Shown: piece by piece, positions 6,902-14,318 of the stretch | Layout: each line of letters opens with the position of its first letter | How positions within the stretch are numbered: the stretch's first letter is position 1 | Assembly: GCA_910585805.1 (NCBI GenBank) | Contig: CAJUFB010000011.1 | Coordinates: 63,544 to 86,561, forward strand | Direction: 5' to 3' | DNA length: 23,018 nt | From: an uncultured Acetatifactor sp. | GTDB taxonomy: Bacteria; Bacillota; Clostridia; Lachnospirales; Lachnospiraceae | Notes under the pieces: model-generated | What the model saw: the letters and a program-made list of their open reading frames with translations, nothing else | Database searches by the model: none | What the model was told of the DNA's origin: nothing | Made by a program: the position numbers and the translations under genes

Positions 6902-9187
6902 TCAGAAAAATGCCTTCCAACAGCGAAACCCGAATCTCTTATGCCGCCTCAGCCGTTTGTAAACAGCCTCCGCCAGGGACAGATACACCTTTCTCACCTC
7001 ATTCTCCGCTTCCGGCGGCAGTACCTTCTCCCCATAGGCCGCCTCCGAGACAAGGTTCTGCATCCTGGCGATATCCGCCTCCGGCACGCCCGTTGTCTCT
7101 GCCAGCTTCGCCGCGAAATCCGCCTCCGTCCCATCATATCCTGGCATAATCCCCGCAAAGCGAAGCATCTCCAGCACCCGGAAAAACACCCTCCGGCTGC
7201 TCATGGACTCCAGCTTCTTCAGCCGTCTCAATCTGCGGTAATCCATGAACACCGGAAGCAGGCAAAGGGAATAGATCCCCCAGGCTCCCAGCATATGAAG
7301 CCATTTTTCATATTTTTCAAACTCCATATCAATATCAAAAAATTCCTCCGCCGGCTGCCATGCCGACTCTGTCCTGCTCTCCGCCCCGAGGCGCAGTCCG
7401 CTGTTCTCCGCATCCCAGCCCTTTGTCTGTACCAGATTCCGAAAAATCGAATCGTCAAAGCCCGGATACCGTGCCGCGTTTCCCCCGCCCGCTGCCGGTG
7501 TCACCTCCACAGGTGTCCAGCCGTAATCCTCCAGGAAAATTTCCACCCAGGCATGGGCCTCCCTGTCTGTAACGACTGCCTTCCAGCTGCCCAGCTCCTG
7601 CTGTTCAAAGGCATCCGGCTGCACCATATAGCCGCTTGCATACCGGGCCGGGATCCCGTACAGGCGATACATCAGCGTGGCTGCAGCTGCAAAATGCTCG
7701 CAGTACCCCCTTCCGCTGTCAAACAGAAAGTACTCCACAATATCTTCGTTCAGCGGCGCCCAACCCGGCGTCATGGTATATTCTGTATTTTCATGCAGGG
7801 TGTAGAGAATAAATGCCGTGATCTCCTCCAGCGAGTCATGATGATTTTCGCTGCACAGACTGGTCAGCCGGGGCAGAAGCTGTACCGGAACTTTCGTATA
7901 TGCGATCCGCATTTCATCCATATAAGCATCCCGCAGCGCCCTGTACCAGTCCCGTATTACCGTGAAATCGTCATATACCTTATCCCATATCACATTCATG
8001 TCCTGCTGCTCATAATACCAGAACAGATAGCCCTCATAGAAAGCCCCGCCCCAACCCCAGCCCCGTTGGCTGTAATAGGGTGCATACATATTTTCATACG
8101 CTCCGTTCAGGTGGCAGATCCTCAGATTCCTCCACTGAGGAGGCTCCACTGTCTCCACATTTGTATTCATCATAAAGTACATACTACTGTACAGGCTGCT
8201 GGCGGAGAATCGCCCGTTGCTATACATCTGCCACCCCAGCTTCTCCTCCACTGTCTCAAACAGTTCGCCCTCACCCACAGCACTCCAGCCGCCGCCCACA
8301 TATTCATCCCCCTCAAACCCGCACAGATACAGAGTCTCGGTTGGCTTCAGATCCGCTTCCACTTCCAGCTGCGGTGTCCCTGTCCTGTACTGGTTGCCCC
8401 GTCCCAGAGTCCCTCCTGTAACCGGCGCCGTATCCTTTCCCGCCAGCCGGTTCATCATCCTGTAAACCTGGCCCTCCCCCTGATAAATCCATGTGTAAAA
8501 CCTGTCCCCATTTACGGAAGCCAACGGAAACGCTGCCAGAAAGGCCGCCAACATGACAATCCCCATTGCGAGACTGCTCTTCTCCAATATCCGCCGCTTA
8601 TTGATGCCCTCAAAAGAAGCCCGCCAGGAGGCTCCCCCATCTGTCTGCAATATCCAGAAAGCCGCCTGAAACAAGGCAAGCAGCAATACGGCCTCTGCCC
8701 TCACCCGGATTCCCCAGAGCGGCGCCAGGAGCAGCAGCCCGGTAGTCATAAAATACAGCAGCCTGTGACTCCTGATCAGAAATTCCAGCATTGCGGTAAA
8801 AAAAGCAAGCAGCGCCGCCATCAGCATCACCGTCTCCGTGACGTCCATGGGCTCTGCCTTGGAGCCGCCCAGGATGCAGCCCTCGATATACCGGATCTGT
8901 TCCCGGAATACATCCTCCATGCCGAAAACCACCGCTCCATAGGCCACCACTGCCCCGGCCACAAGCAGCAGATATGCCCATCTGCTCCCATAACAGGTAT
9001 ACCAGATTGCCCAGCACAGCAGCGCCGTCACCGGATAAACCGCCCATCCTGAATAGGAAATCCCCTTCAGTGAGCCAAAAAGAAGGAGAATCCCGAAGAC
9101 GCCTGCTTCCAAAAATAAAAGCGCTGCCGCCGGACGCCCTTTTTCTTCCGGTTCTTCCAGTCCGGCTCTGATCTCAATTCCATTCAT
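6902..9187 (-). CDS. Transglutaminase-like membrane protein (TgpA/DUF4129 type)
   Basis: A 761-residue protein. Residues 20-180 hold about six membrane segments, with another at 205-225. A large extracytoplasmic part follows, then a transglutaminase core with Cys496 in GRGYCEHFA, His545 in REAHAWVEIF and Glu561 in WTPVEVTP. A C-terminal membrane segment (about 632-648) leads to a cytoplasmic DUF4129-like tail. The usual third catalytic residue is Asp; Glu is seen at that place, as in some Clostridia relatives. It is the last gene of the MoxR-DUF58-transglutaminase operon, 86 bases after the DUF58 stop, with AGAGGTG before ATG 9187. Such clusters are thought to act on envelope proteins, but no substrate is known. 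It converges on the AraC relic. Confidence 0.88.
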   Translation of the reverse strand: MNGIEIRAGLEEPEEKGRPAAALLFLEAGVFGILLLFGSLKGISYSGWAVYPVTALLCWAIWYTCYGSRWAYLLLVAGAVVAYGAVVFGMEDVFREQIRYIEGCILGGSKAEPMDVTETVMLMAALLAFFTAMLEFLIRSHRLLYFMTTGLLLLAPLWGIRVRAEAVLLLALFQAAFWILQTDGGASWRASFEGINKRRILEKSSLAMGIVMLAAFLAAFPLASVNGDRFYTWIYQGEGQVYRMMNRLAGKDTAPVTGGTLGRGNQYRTGTPQLEVEADLKPTETLYLCGFEGDEYVGGGWSAVGEGELFETVEEKLGWQMYSNGRFSASSLYSSMYFMMNTNVETVEPPQWRNLRICHLNGAYENMYAPYYSQRGWGWGGAFYEGYLFWYYEQQDMNVIWDKVYDDFTVIRDWYRALRDAYMDEMRIAYTKVPVQLLPRLTSLCSENHHDSLEEITAFILYTLHENTEYTMTPGWAPLNEDIVEYFLFDSGRGYCEHFAAAATLMYRLYGIPARYASGYMVQPDAFEQQELGSWKAVVTDREAHAWVEIFLEDYGWTPVEVTPAAGGGNAARYPGFDDSIFRNLVQTKGWDAENSGLRLGAESRTESAWQPAEEFFDIDMEFEKYEKWLHMLGAWGIYSLCLLPVFMDYRRLRRLKKLESMSSRRVFFRVLEMLRFAGIMPGYDGTEADFAAKLAETTGVPEADIARMQNLVSEAAYGEKVLPPEAENEVRKVYLSLAEAVYKRLRRHKRFGFRCWKAFF

Positions 9188-9273
9188 TGCAGCACCTCTT
9201 ATCTCCGCTTTCTCAATCCCCGTTTTTCGTATCTCCCATTCGCTTTAACGAAAAAGTAGTTGATATAACTTCC

Positions 9274-10401
9274 TTATATAAAATACTTCCCGCCTGTAAT
9301 CTGCTCTTCCAGCTCTTCGGCGGAAAATCTATAGAGCAGCATATCATTCCGGTACAGCCCCAGCCGCATGTCCAGTTTCAGGATCCCCCCGGGACTTCGG
9401 TTTTCCGTCTCCCAGGCCGTTTGAGATGCACAGCACGGAGCAGGATACCGCCCGCGGTACAGGCACAGCAGCAATTCACGGCACTGCTCCCCACTGCCGA
9501 CCTCCATCTCCGCCATTCTTCCCGCCCCGTCATGCCAGCTCACAAGCACGGAAGCCGTCTGCTTCAGCAATCCCAGCACCAGAGCCGAAACCAGCTCATA
9601 AAACGCATCCGCTTCCGCCTCACCGCTCTCTTCCATTCCTTCCATATCCAAAAACAGCCTGATACAGCTGTCCGCTTCCCTCTCGTATTCCTTTACCCAG
9701 AGCTGCCCCGTCCTTGCAGTCTGGTTCCAGTGAATGTACCGGCTGGAATCCCCTGACTGGTATTCCCTCAGCTGCCGGACCTCGCCTCCGGCTTCCCCGC
9801 CGCGATCAGAAATCCGCTCCTGAAGCAGCCCCGCTTCCCCTTCCACCGGGGAAGAAAGTTCCAGGCACAGCGCCTTCTCCTGGGGGAAAACGGCCACCTC
9901 CACTGTCCCGTCCATTCTCCGGGCGCCGGAAAACAGTGACAGATAATCATACACCCGCAGCCTGACCATGCGTAGTGTCATGATCCCGCAATACCTTCCG
10001 GCTACCTCCAGCTGAGCGATACTTTCTCCCCCTGCGCAGCTTCCGTCAATATATTTTGCCCGCTCCCCTGCCGCGGTACACTTCCCGGCACTTTTCTGTC
10101 TGCCCCCACGGGCGGCTTCCCGGCAGTATCCGTACCGAAGTTTTATCTGAAAGCGGCTTACCGGCAGCTTTCCGGTATTTTTCAGTTTTATTTTACACAC
10201 AAGCCACATGGATTTTTCCACGACTTCCCAATGACGCAGCAGTTCCGCAGACAGATGCCGCTTCAGATACCGGGACTGAACGAAAGCCGCCCCAAAAAGA
10301 ACCGCCTCCATGCCGGCCAGAGCCATCAGAGGCGCTGATCGGAACACCCCTGCCATATAACAGGTGATAACGGTGACAAAAATGTATACAAGCTTTCTCA
10401 T
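9274..10401 (-). CDS. DUF58 domain protein of the MoxR operon
   Basis: A 375-residue protein starting MRKLVYIFVTVITCYMAGVF, with a short N-terminal membrane hairpin (residues 3-40), a beta-rich middle and the DUF58 signature LREYQSGDSSRYIHWNQTAR at about 211-230, leading into a vWA-like C-terminal part (FLDMEGMEE). I choose ATG 10401 because it has an AAGGGAGG ribosome site and overlaps the MoxR stop by ATGA; a longer frame upstream only mirrors the MoxR gene. DUF58 proteins are almost always encoded next to MoxR ATPases, which are believed to act as their chaperone or activator. The function itself is not established. Confidence 0.88.
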   Translation of the reverse strand: MRKLVYIFVTVITCYMAGVFRSAPLMALAGMEAVLFGAAFVQSRYLKRHLSAELLRHWEVVEKSMWLVCKIKLKNTGKLPVSRFQIKLRYGYCREAARGGRQKSAGKCTAAGERAKYIDGSCAGGESIAQLEVAGRYCGIMTLRMVRLRVYDYLSLFSGARRMDGTVEVAVFPQEKALCLELSSPVEGEAGLLQERISDRGGEAGGEVRQLREYQSGDSSRYIHWNQTARTGQLWVKEYEREADSCIRLFLDMEGMEESGEAEADAFYELVSALVLGLLKQTASVLVSWHDGAGRMAEMEVGSGEQCRELLLCLYRGRYPAPCCASQTAWETENRSPGGILKLDMRLGLYRNDMLLYRFSAEELEEQITGGKYFI

Positions 10402-11414
10402 CCTCCCTTTTTCCTCCCGGGAAGACGGATGGAAGACAATGCCATGGCCGGTGACTGCCGGGGCGTTTTTTCCCCCATGGGCGGGCAGGGCGTCTGCTCC
10501 AGCACTTTTCCGATGATCTGCGCTTTGTCCAGTCCTTCCATCCGTGCCGCCGCATTCAGACGCAGCCTGTGGGAAACCACATACGGAAACTGTTCTCTGA
10601 TGTCGCCGGGTGTCACATAATCCCGCCCCTCCAGCCATGCGGAGGCTTTGGCCATCTTCACCAGCGCAACCGTAGCCCTGGGACTGGCTCCTCTCTCCAG
10701 ATGAGGATGCTCTCTTGTGGCTGTTATCAGCTGCAGGATGTAGCGGTACACCTCCTCTTTCATGCGGACCTCATGTATCTGCCCCTGCATCTCCTGCAGA
10801 AGCCTGCCCTCCAGAACCGTACATATCCCTTCCAGTCTCTCCGTCTTTCCCACGGACATGGCCATGGCAAGCTCGCTGTCAAAATCGGGATACCCCAAAG
10901 TCAGTGTAACCATAAAGCGGTCAACCTGCGCCTCCGGAAGATACTGGGTTCCCGCCGTACCCGAAGGATTCTGGGTGGCAATGACCAGGAACGGCTGCGG
11001 TACCTCCCTGGTAACGCCCTCCACCGTACACCTGCGTTCTTCCATGACCTCCAACAGCGCGGACTGGGTTTTTGGAGAGGTGCGGTTAATCTCGTCCGCC
11101 AGCAGCAGATTACAGAACACGCATCCCGGCTGGTAGACAAACCTTTCCTCTTCTCTTCGATATATGGAAAATCCCGTCAGATCCGAGGGCATCACATCCG
11201 GTGTAAACTGTACTCTCCTGTACTGCAGTTCCATCGCCCTGGAAAAAGCAATGGCGAGAGTCGTCTTGCCCACCCCGGGGATATCCTCCAAAAGGACATG
11301 CCCGTTGGCCAGAAACGCCAGCATGACTTCCCGTACTTCCCTCTCCTTGCCCAGGATCACCTGATTTACCTGTTCGATCACTTCCTGCGCTTTTTCCGCC
11401 AAATGCATATCCAT
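10398..11414 (-). CDS. MoxR-family AAA+ ATPase
   Basis: A 338-residue AAA+ protein. Walker A is EDIPGVGKTT (residues 43-52), Walker B LLLADEIN (103-110), sensor 1 VIATQNP (144-150), followed by the AAA lid with SPRATVALVKMAKA. MoxR proteins hydrolyse ATP to remodel partner proteins, here most likely the DUF58 protein encoded next. ATG 11414 is preferred over the upstream TTG 11441 because GGAG stands at a good distance before it. A weak promoter could lie at 11536-11562 (TTGTAA, 15 bases, TATAAA). A much stronger one is the leader-element promoter at 11942-11970, which reads towards this gene. Confidence 0.92.
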   Translation of the reverse strand: MDMHLAEKAQEVIEQVNQVILGKEREVREVMLAFLANGHVLLEDIPGVGKTTLAIAFSRAMELQYRRVQFTPDVMPSDLTGFSIYRREEERFVYQPGCVFCNLLLADEINRTSPKTQSALLEVMEERRCTVEGVTREVPQPFLVIATQNPSGTAGTQYLPEAQVDRFMVTLTLGYPDFDSELAMAMSVGKTERLEGICTVLEGRLLQEMQGQIHEVRMKEEVYRYILQLITATREHPHLERGASPRATVALVKMAKASAWLEGRDYVTPGDIREQFPYVVSHRLRLNAAARMEGLDKAQIIGKVLEQTPCPPMGEKTPRQSPAMALSSIRLPGRKKGG

Positions 11415-11678
11415 CTTCTCTCCGTCCCTGCCTTGTTTCAATCCTGGTTTTGTTCCGCGCCGCTCCCCGCATGCCCCCTCATGAATTGTGGAGAAACTGA
11501 AACTGTCAGGGCATCCGCAATGGGAACAATTTCATTTTATAGCCTTTGAGGGAATATTACAAGACGAAAATTACAATCCATATGCTTCCTTATTCTGGTT
11601 CGCCGCTTCCGATTCCAACCTGCTCACTTCGCAGCCAGAAACCGTTCCTGTCCACAGTCAGCGCAAATTTCGGACAGT

Positions 11679-11717
11679 GAAGAAGCGTATCGACTTTTTC
11701 AATCAATACGCTTCTTC
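11679..11717 (-). terminator. Terminal hairpin of leader copy A
   Basis: GAAGAAGCGTATCGA (11679-11693) pairs with TCAATACGCTTCTTC (11703-11717), 15 positions with one G-U/mismatch. An outer GGACAG/CTGTCC pair (11672-11677, 11729-11734) can extend it. No T-run follows in either direction, so it may be a processing or attenuation structure rather than a simple terminator. Confidence 0.4.
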
Positions 11718-11776
11718 ATGTCTGTTCGCTGTCCAATGGACCATACCTCCTTATTCAATTTTTCTTTGTCTTCCAT
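11699..11776 (-). CDS. Tiny ORF in leader copy A (25 codons)
   Basis: ATG 11776 to TGA 11699, encoding MEDKEKLN followed by KEVWSIGQRT and KKRID. Copy B encodes a related 29-residue frame with KEVRSVGQRT and KKRVD, differing by a 4-codon indel. Conservation of frame suggests translation, but the ribosome site upstream is poor (AAGGTGGG, about 15 bases away). The stop lies inside the terminal hairpin, as in attenuation leaders. A competing frame starts at a TTG behind a perfect AAGGAGGT and encodes only six codons (LDSEQT) before a stop. No family recognised. Confidence 0.3.
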   Translation of the reverse strand: MEDKEKLNKEVWSIGQRTDMKKRID

Positions 11777-11941
11777 TTCTGCCGTTGTGTTTTCCCACCT
11801 TCATCTGTCTTCAGTACTGCAACGATCTGCCGATTCAGATATGCGTTACGGTTGAAGTGTACTCACACGCTTTGTAGTTGATACAACTTAATCATTTAAG
11901 TTTTGTATGGAAGATATTTTGTTTACCTTTGTTGTAAATTC

Positions 11942-11970
11942 AGTATAACTCATGTCCCTTTATTTGTCAA
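11942..11970 (-). promoter_or_regulatory. Near-consensus promoter of leader copy A
   Basis: On the minus strand TTGACA (11965-11970), exactly 17 bases, then TATACT (11942-11947). It reads through the leader element towards the MoxR operon 530 bases downstream. Confidence 0.75.
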
Positions 11971-12182
11971 CACCTTTTTTCAATTTTAATCAAATATTTT
12001 CAATACTGCATTATTCAGGCGAATTTTTCTGTTTTTGGTATTTTACATCTGAACCAGGCTGATTTTTACCGGGAAGGAAAATACATTGAGAATTTACATT
12101 GGGAATTGCCGGAAAATAACCGCTGCAACGTATTCTCCCTGTCCTGCTTTGCCGCTTCTGTCTTCAACCTGCGCGAAATATG

Positions 12183-12211
12183 TTGAAACTTCTGCCGGGG
12201 CGTGCTATACT
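12183..12211 (+). promoter_or_regulatory. Near-consensus promoter before a broken ORF
   Basis: TTGAAA (12183-12188), 17 bases, TATACT (12206-12211) on the plus strand. It reads into the unidentified frame at 12240-12526 and perhaps on to the acyltransferase at 12668. The interval 11971-12182 is AT-rich and holds nothing else I can name. Confidence 0.6.
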
Positions 12212-12239
12212 CGTAAGCATATTCATTATCGGGTCAAAG

Positions 12240-12526
12240 CACTGACGGCCTCTGTCACGAATGCCGTGTGCTGCCATTCTGCGACAGCGTCTGAAGATTT
12301 CGAATCCCTTGCTTCGGGGGCGGAGCTGGAACGATGGCGGCTGCGGGAAGATATCTGCCTGCTGCTGCCCTAACATCCGGAGACGGCAGTTGAAAAGATA
12401 AAATACTACAGAAACAACTGCCTGAGACGGGAACCCCTGGAGTTGCTGCGCAGAAACTGCTGCCACTGCCAGGCGCTGCCGCTGCTGGACAGCCTGTGCG
12501 GGATTAGCAGAGCTCCGGAGAATTAG
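12240..12526 (+). pseudogene. Unidentified small gene remnant with in-frame stop
   Basis: In one frame the sequence reads GAELERWRLREDICLLLP, a TAA stop at 12371-12373, then HPETAVEKIKYYRNNCLRRE and further residues with four Cys/His in NCCHCQ to a TAG at 12524-12526. The charge and Leu/Arg pattern on both sides of the stop looks like real coding sequence, and a good promoter stands in front, so I suspect a small gene broken by a point mutation. I do not recognise a family and it may be spurious. Confidence 0.25.
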
Positions 12527-12592
12527 ACCTGAGAGATTAAATAAACGGTGGAAAAGGTTGAGAATGCAGCCTGAATAGGTAGATGCACACCT

Positions 12593-12618
12593 ATGCGGCA
12601 GTGTTATCACTGCCGCAT
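12593..12618 (+). terminator. Perfect 11-bp hairpin upstream of the acyltransferase
   Basis: ATGCGGCAGTG (12593-12603), a TTAT loop and CACTGCCGCAT (12608-12618), followed by ATATTTTCTG. It could end the transcript from 12206 or act in the leader of the acyltransferase, whose start is 50 bases on. Confidence 0.5.
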
Positions 12619-12667
12619 ATATTTTCTGTGCAAAAAAATATGGGATAATAAGGGGGATTAACAAAAA

Positions 12668-13747
12668 ATGGCACATCAGAAAATACAAAGTATCGCCGGT
12701 TTAAAAGTAATTGCCATATGGCTGATTTTTTGGTGGCATAGCTGGCTGACCAACCCGCCCTGTGATCTGGGTGCAAGGTGCTGCGAATTCTTTTTTGTAG
12801 CCTCCGGATTTTTGGTTTTTATTTCCCACCAGAATGTAAGCAAACCCTGTACCTGGAAGGCATCTGCAGACTATGTGCGGAAGAAACTGGTATCAGTCTG
12901 GCCGATCCATTTTCTTGCATTCTGTTTATGTCTGTGCAGTATGCCGCTGGCAGATATTTTTACAAAAGATTCGCTGATCAAGGGATTGATTCATTTACTT
13001 TTACTGCAATCATGGAGTAATTCTGCGGCAACAATGTTTTCCTTTAACGGGCCTTCCTGGTTTTTGTCGTCTCTGTTATTCTGTTACTTTTCAGCGCCGG
13101 TTCTGCTCCGAATGATTCGGAGAAAACGCAAAATACTCGTGTTATTTCCCGCGGTTTTCCTGATTCGGTATGCCGTTGAGGAAATTCATTTTTATTATCC
13201 CAATGAGTACTGGGTTTTAAGCCTCCACTGGTCTCCTGTCCTGCGTATGATGGAGTTTTTCCTTGGGATGATGGTCGGCTCAGTTTGGAGTGATACCTGC
13301 TGCAGGGTTAACAGACGATGCAAAAATCCAGCACCCGTTTTTTCCTTCTGGCTCTTCAGTATAGCGGAAGCTGCTGCTCTATATTTCACAGGCCGATTTC
13401 TTGTTACAAAGCAGAATTTCTGGGGCCGCGCCATATTTGTACTCTGGTTCTGCGCCTTTATATTCATCTTTGCATTCGACAAAGGATGCCTGTCACGCCT
13501 TTTGGCCTTAAAACCCATGGGTTGGTTTGCGTCTGTTCAGTTTGAGTTTTTTATTTTTCATATTCCGATCATCAATCTGGTCACCAGATACCTGGAACCC
13601 TATATACCTTCCGGCAAAAAACTGGCGGCAATCGCTTTTGCAACTACCTTATTTCTATCGCAAATGTATCGTTTATTACTAAAAAATACAGCTGAAAAGC
13701 AGATGCAAAGCCTTCTGTCCAAAGGATGGAACTGGATGATATCCTGA
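12668..13747 (+). CDS. Acyltransferase family 3 membrane protein
   Basis: A 359-residue protein with about ten hydrophobic segments. The first segment is SIAGLKVIAIWLIFWWHSW with the His (residue 24) conserved in acyltransferase-3 proteins (OatA, WecH, NodX), followed by CEFFFVASGFLVFIS, the family's F-F-x-x-S-G-F-L motif. GPSWFLSSLLFCY and a C-terminal PIINLV segment are also typical. Such proteins move acetyl or other acyl groups across the membrane onto surface polysaccharide, peptidoglycan or lipid. The target is not evident. The start at ATG 12668 is set by AAGGGGG nine bases upstream. It is flanked on both sides by the two leader-element copies, which suggests insertion or rearrangement around this gene. 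Confidence 0.85.
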   Translation: MAHQKIQSIAGLKVIAIWLIFWWHSWLTNPPCDLGARCCEFFFVASGFLVFISHQNVSKPCTWKASADYVRKKLVSVWPIHFLAFCLCLCSMPLADIFTKDSLIKGLIHLLLLQSWSNSAATMFSFNGPSWFLSSLLFCYFSAPVLLRMIRRKRKILVLFPAVFLIRYAVEEIHFYYPNEYWVLSLHWSPVLRMMEFFLGMMVGSVWSDTCCRVNRRCKNPAPVFSFWLFSIAEAAALYFTGRFLVTKQNFWGRAIFVLWFCAFIFIFAFDKGCLSRLLALKPMGWFASVQFEFFIFHIPIINLVTRYLEPYIPSGKKLAAIAFATTLFLSQMYRLLLKNTAEKQMQSLLSKGWNWMIS

Positions 13748-13758
13748 AACAATAAACG

Positions 13759-13798
13759 GAAGAAGCGTATCGATTCTCACTGATCGACACGCTTCTTC
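13759..13798 (-). terminator. Terminal hairpin of leader copy B, also shared with acyltransferase 3' end
   Basis: GAAGAAGCGTATCGAT (13759-13774) pairs with ATCGACACGCTTCTTC (13783-13798), 16 positions with one mismatch. On the minus strand it is followed by CGTTTATTGTTT, a moderately T-rich tail. It lies 11 bases after the acyltransferase stop and could serve both strands. Confidence 0.5.
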
Positions 13799-13866
13799 AC
13801 GACTGTTCGCTGTCCAACGGACCGTACCTCCTTATAAAGTTTTTGGGGAACTGCATTTTCTTCCAT
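13777..13866 (-). CDS. Tiny ORF in leader copy B (29 codons)
   Basis: ATG 13866 to TGA 13777. It begins MEENAVPQKLY and shares the tail KEVRSVGQRT plus KKRVD with the tiny ORF of copy A. As in copy A the stop falls in the terminal hairpin. The short rival frame behind the AAGGAGGT stretch reads LDSEQS and stops. Function unknown; it could equally be RNA structure that happens to stay open. Confidence 0.3.
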   Translation of the reverse strand: MEENAVPQKLYKEVRSVGQRTVVKKRVDQ

Positions 13867-14037
13867 TTCTACCGCTTGTGCCTTTCCACTTATCTCTGTC
13901 ATTTCCTATACTGCAACTCTGCTGAATATCAGCAATGCGTTACGTGTACTTGCGCACCTTTTACTGTCTTCTGCCGCTTAATATGTTAAGCGGCATTTTA
14001 TGGAAGATATGTTTTCCTCTCTTTTGATTATGCAATA

Positions 14038-14066
14038 ATTATAAGACAGTTTTCTTTGTTTGTCAA
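14038..14066 (-). promoter_or_regulatory. Consensus promoter of leader copy B
   Basis: On the minus strand TTGACA (14061-14066), 17 bases, TATAAT (14038-14043): a full consensus sigma-A promoter at the same place as in copy A. Confidence 0.8.
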
Positions 14067-14149
14067 TATTTTTTTAATTTATTTTTCTGTTTTATAGATA
14101 TTTCAAAATTATACGCTGTATTTTAATATAATATCAGAAATTTATCCGT

Positions 14150-14305
14150 CTATTCACAAGTTCCGTGAACAAACTGCACATAAACAGCAATGATTTTCCA
14201 CAGGCTGAATTTATTCCTACGCCCCAAATCATTTGCCGGCCGAAATTTATGTCGGGTGAGCGCCAATGCAATACAGAACACAAAAAGGCTGATGACTGCG
14301 CTCAC
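14150..14305 (-). CDS. Small putative membrane protein (51 residues)
   Basis: GTG 14305 follows GAGG by seven bases. The frame gives one hydrophobic segment SAVISLFVFCIALAL, then basic residues and a second mild segment WKIIAVYVQFV. It begins 13 bases after the stop of the XRE-type regulator on the same strand, so it could be co-transcribed. No family recognised; it may be the truncated end of a larger membrane protein. Confidence 0.3.
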   Translation of the reverse strand: MSAVISLFVFCIALALTRHKFRPANDLGRRNKFSLWKIIAVYVQFVHGTCE

Positions 14306-14318
14306 AAGGATACCTCTG

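Larger units (their letters stand above)
11679..11970 (-). repeat. Promoter-leader element, copy A (upstream of moxR operon)
   Basis: A 292-bp element that recurs in diverged form at 13759-14066. Shared parts, read on the minus strand, are a TTGACA-N17-TATACT promoter, a stem-loop with CTTAA/TTAAG core (11881-11908), the blocks ATATCTTCCATA and GTAACGCAT, a tiny ORF, an AAGGAGGT stretch with TTGGACAGCGAACAG, and a terminal GAAGAAGCG hairpin (11679-11717). Similarity stops abruptly just outside the hairpin and near the -35 box. It could be a small RNA gene, an attenuation leader or a duplicated regulatory region. Confidence 0.75.
13759..14066 (-). repeat. Promoter-leader element, copy B
   Basis: A 308-bp diverged copy of the element at 11679-11970, same orientation. 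Its stem-loop is a perfect TGCCGCTTAA/TTAAGCGGCA pair (13972-13995). It keeps the CTTAA/TTAAG core of copy A but has different arms, so paired bases changed together. The block GTTCGCTGTCCAA-GGACC-TACCTCCTTA (plus strand, near 13804-13832) is nearly identical. Copy B reads into the 3' end of the convergent acyltransferase, so it leads to no sense gene. Confidence 0.75.

Noticed and set aside
6941..9052. Long plus-strand open frame of about 700 codons
   Set aside because: It is exactly antisense to the transglutaminase gene, rich in His, Pro and Gln from reversed codons, and has no family-like motif or ribosome site.
11488..11877. Plus-strand frame of 129 codons upstream of moxR
   Set aside because: It crosses leader copy A on the opposite strand, has no ribosome site and no recognisable motif.
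12593..12618. Mobile-element terminal inverted repeat
   Set aside because: The hairpin has only a 4-base loop, no transposase is nearby and no matching repeat is seen at the other side of the acyltransferase.
11679..14066. T-box riboswitch in the leader copies
   Set aside because: The AAGGAGGTAC-GGTCC stretch recalls the T-box region, but the TGGNACCGCG core, AGAGAG motif and a downstream tRNA-ligase or amino-acid gene are absent.
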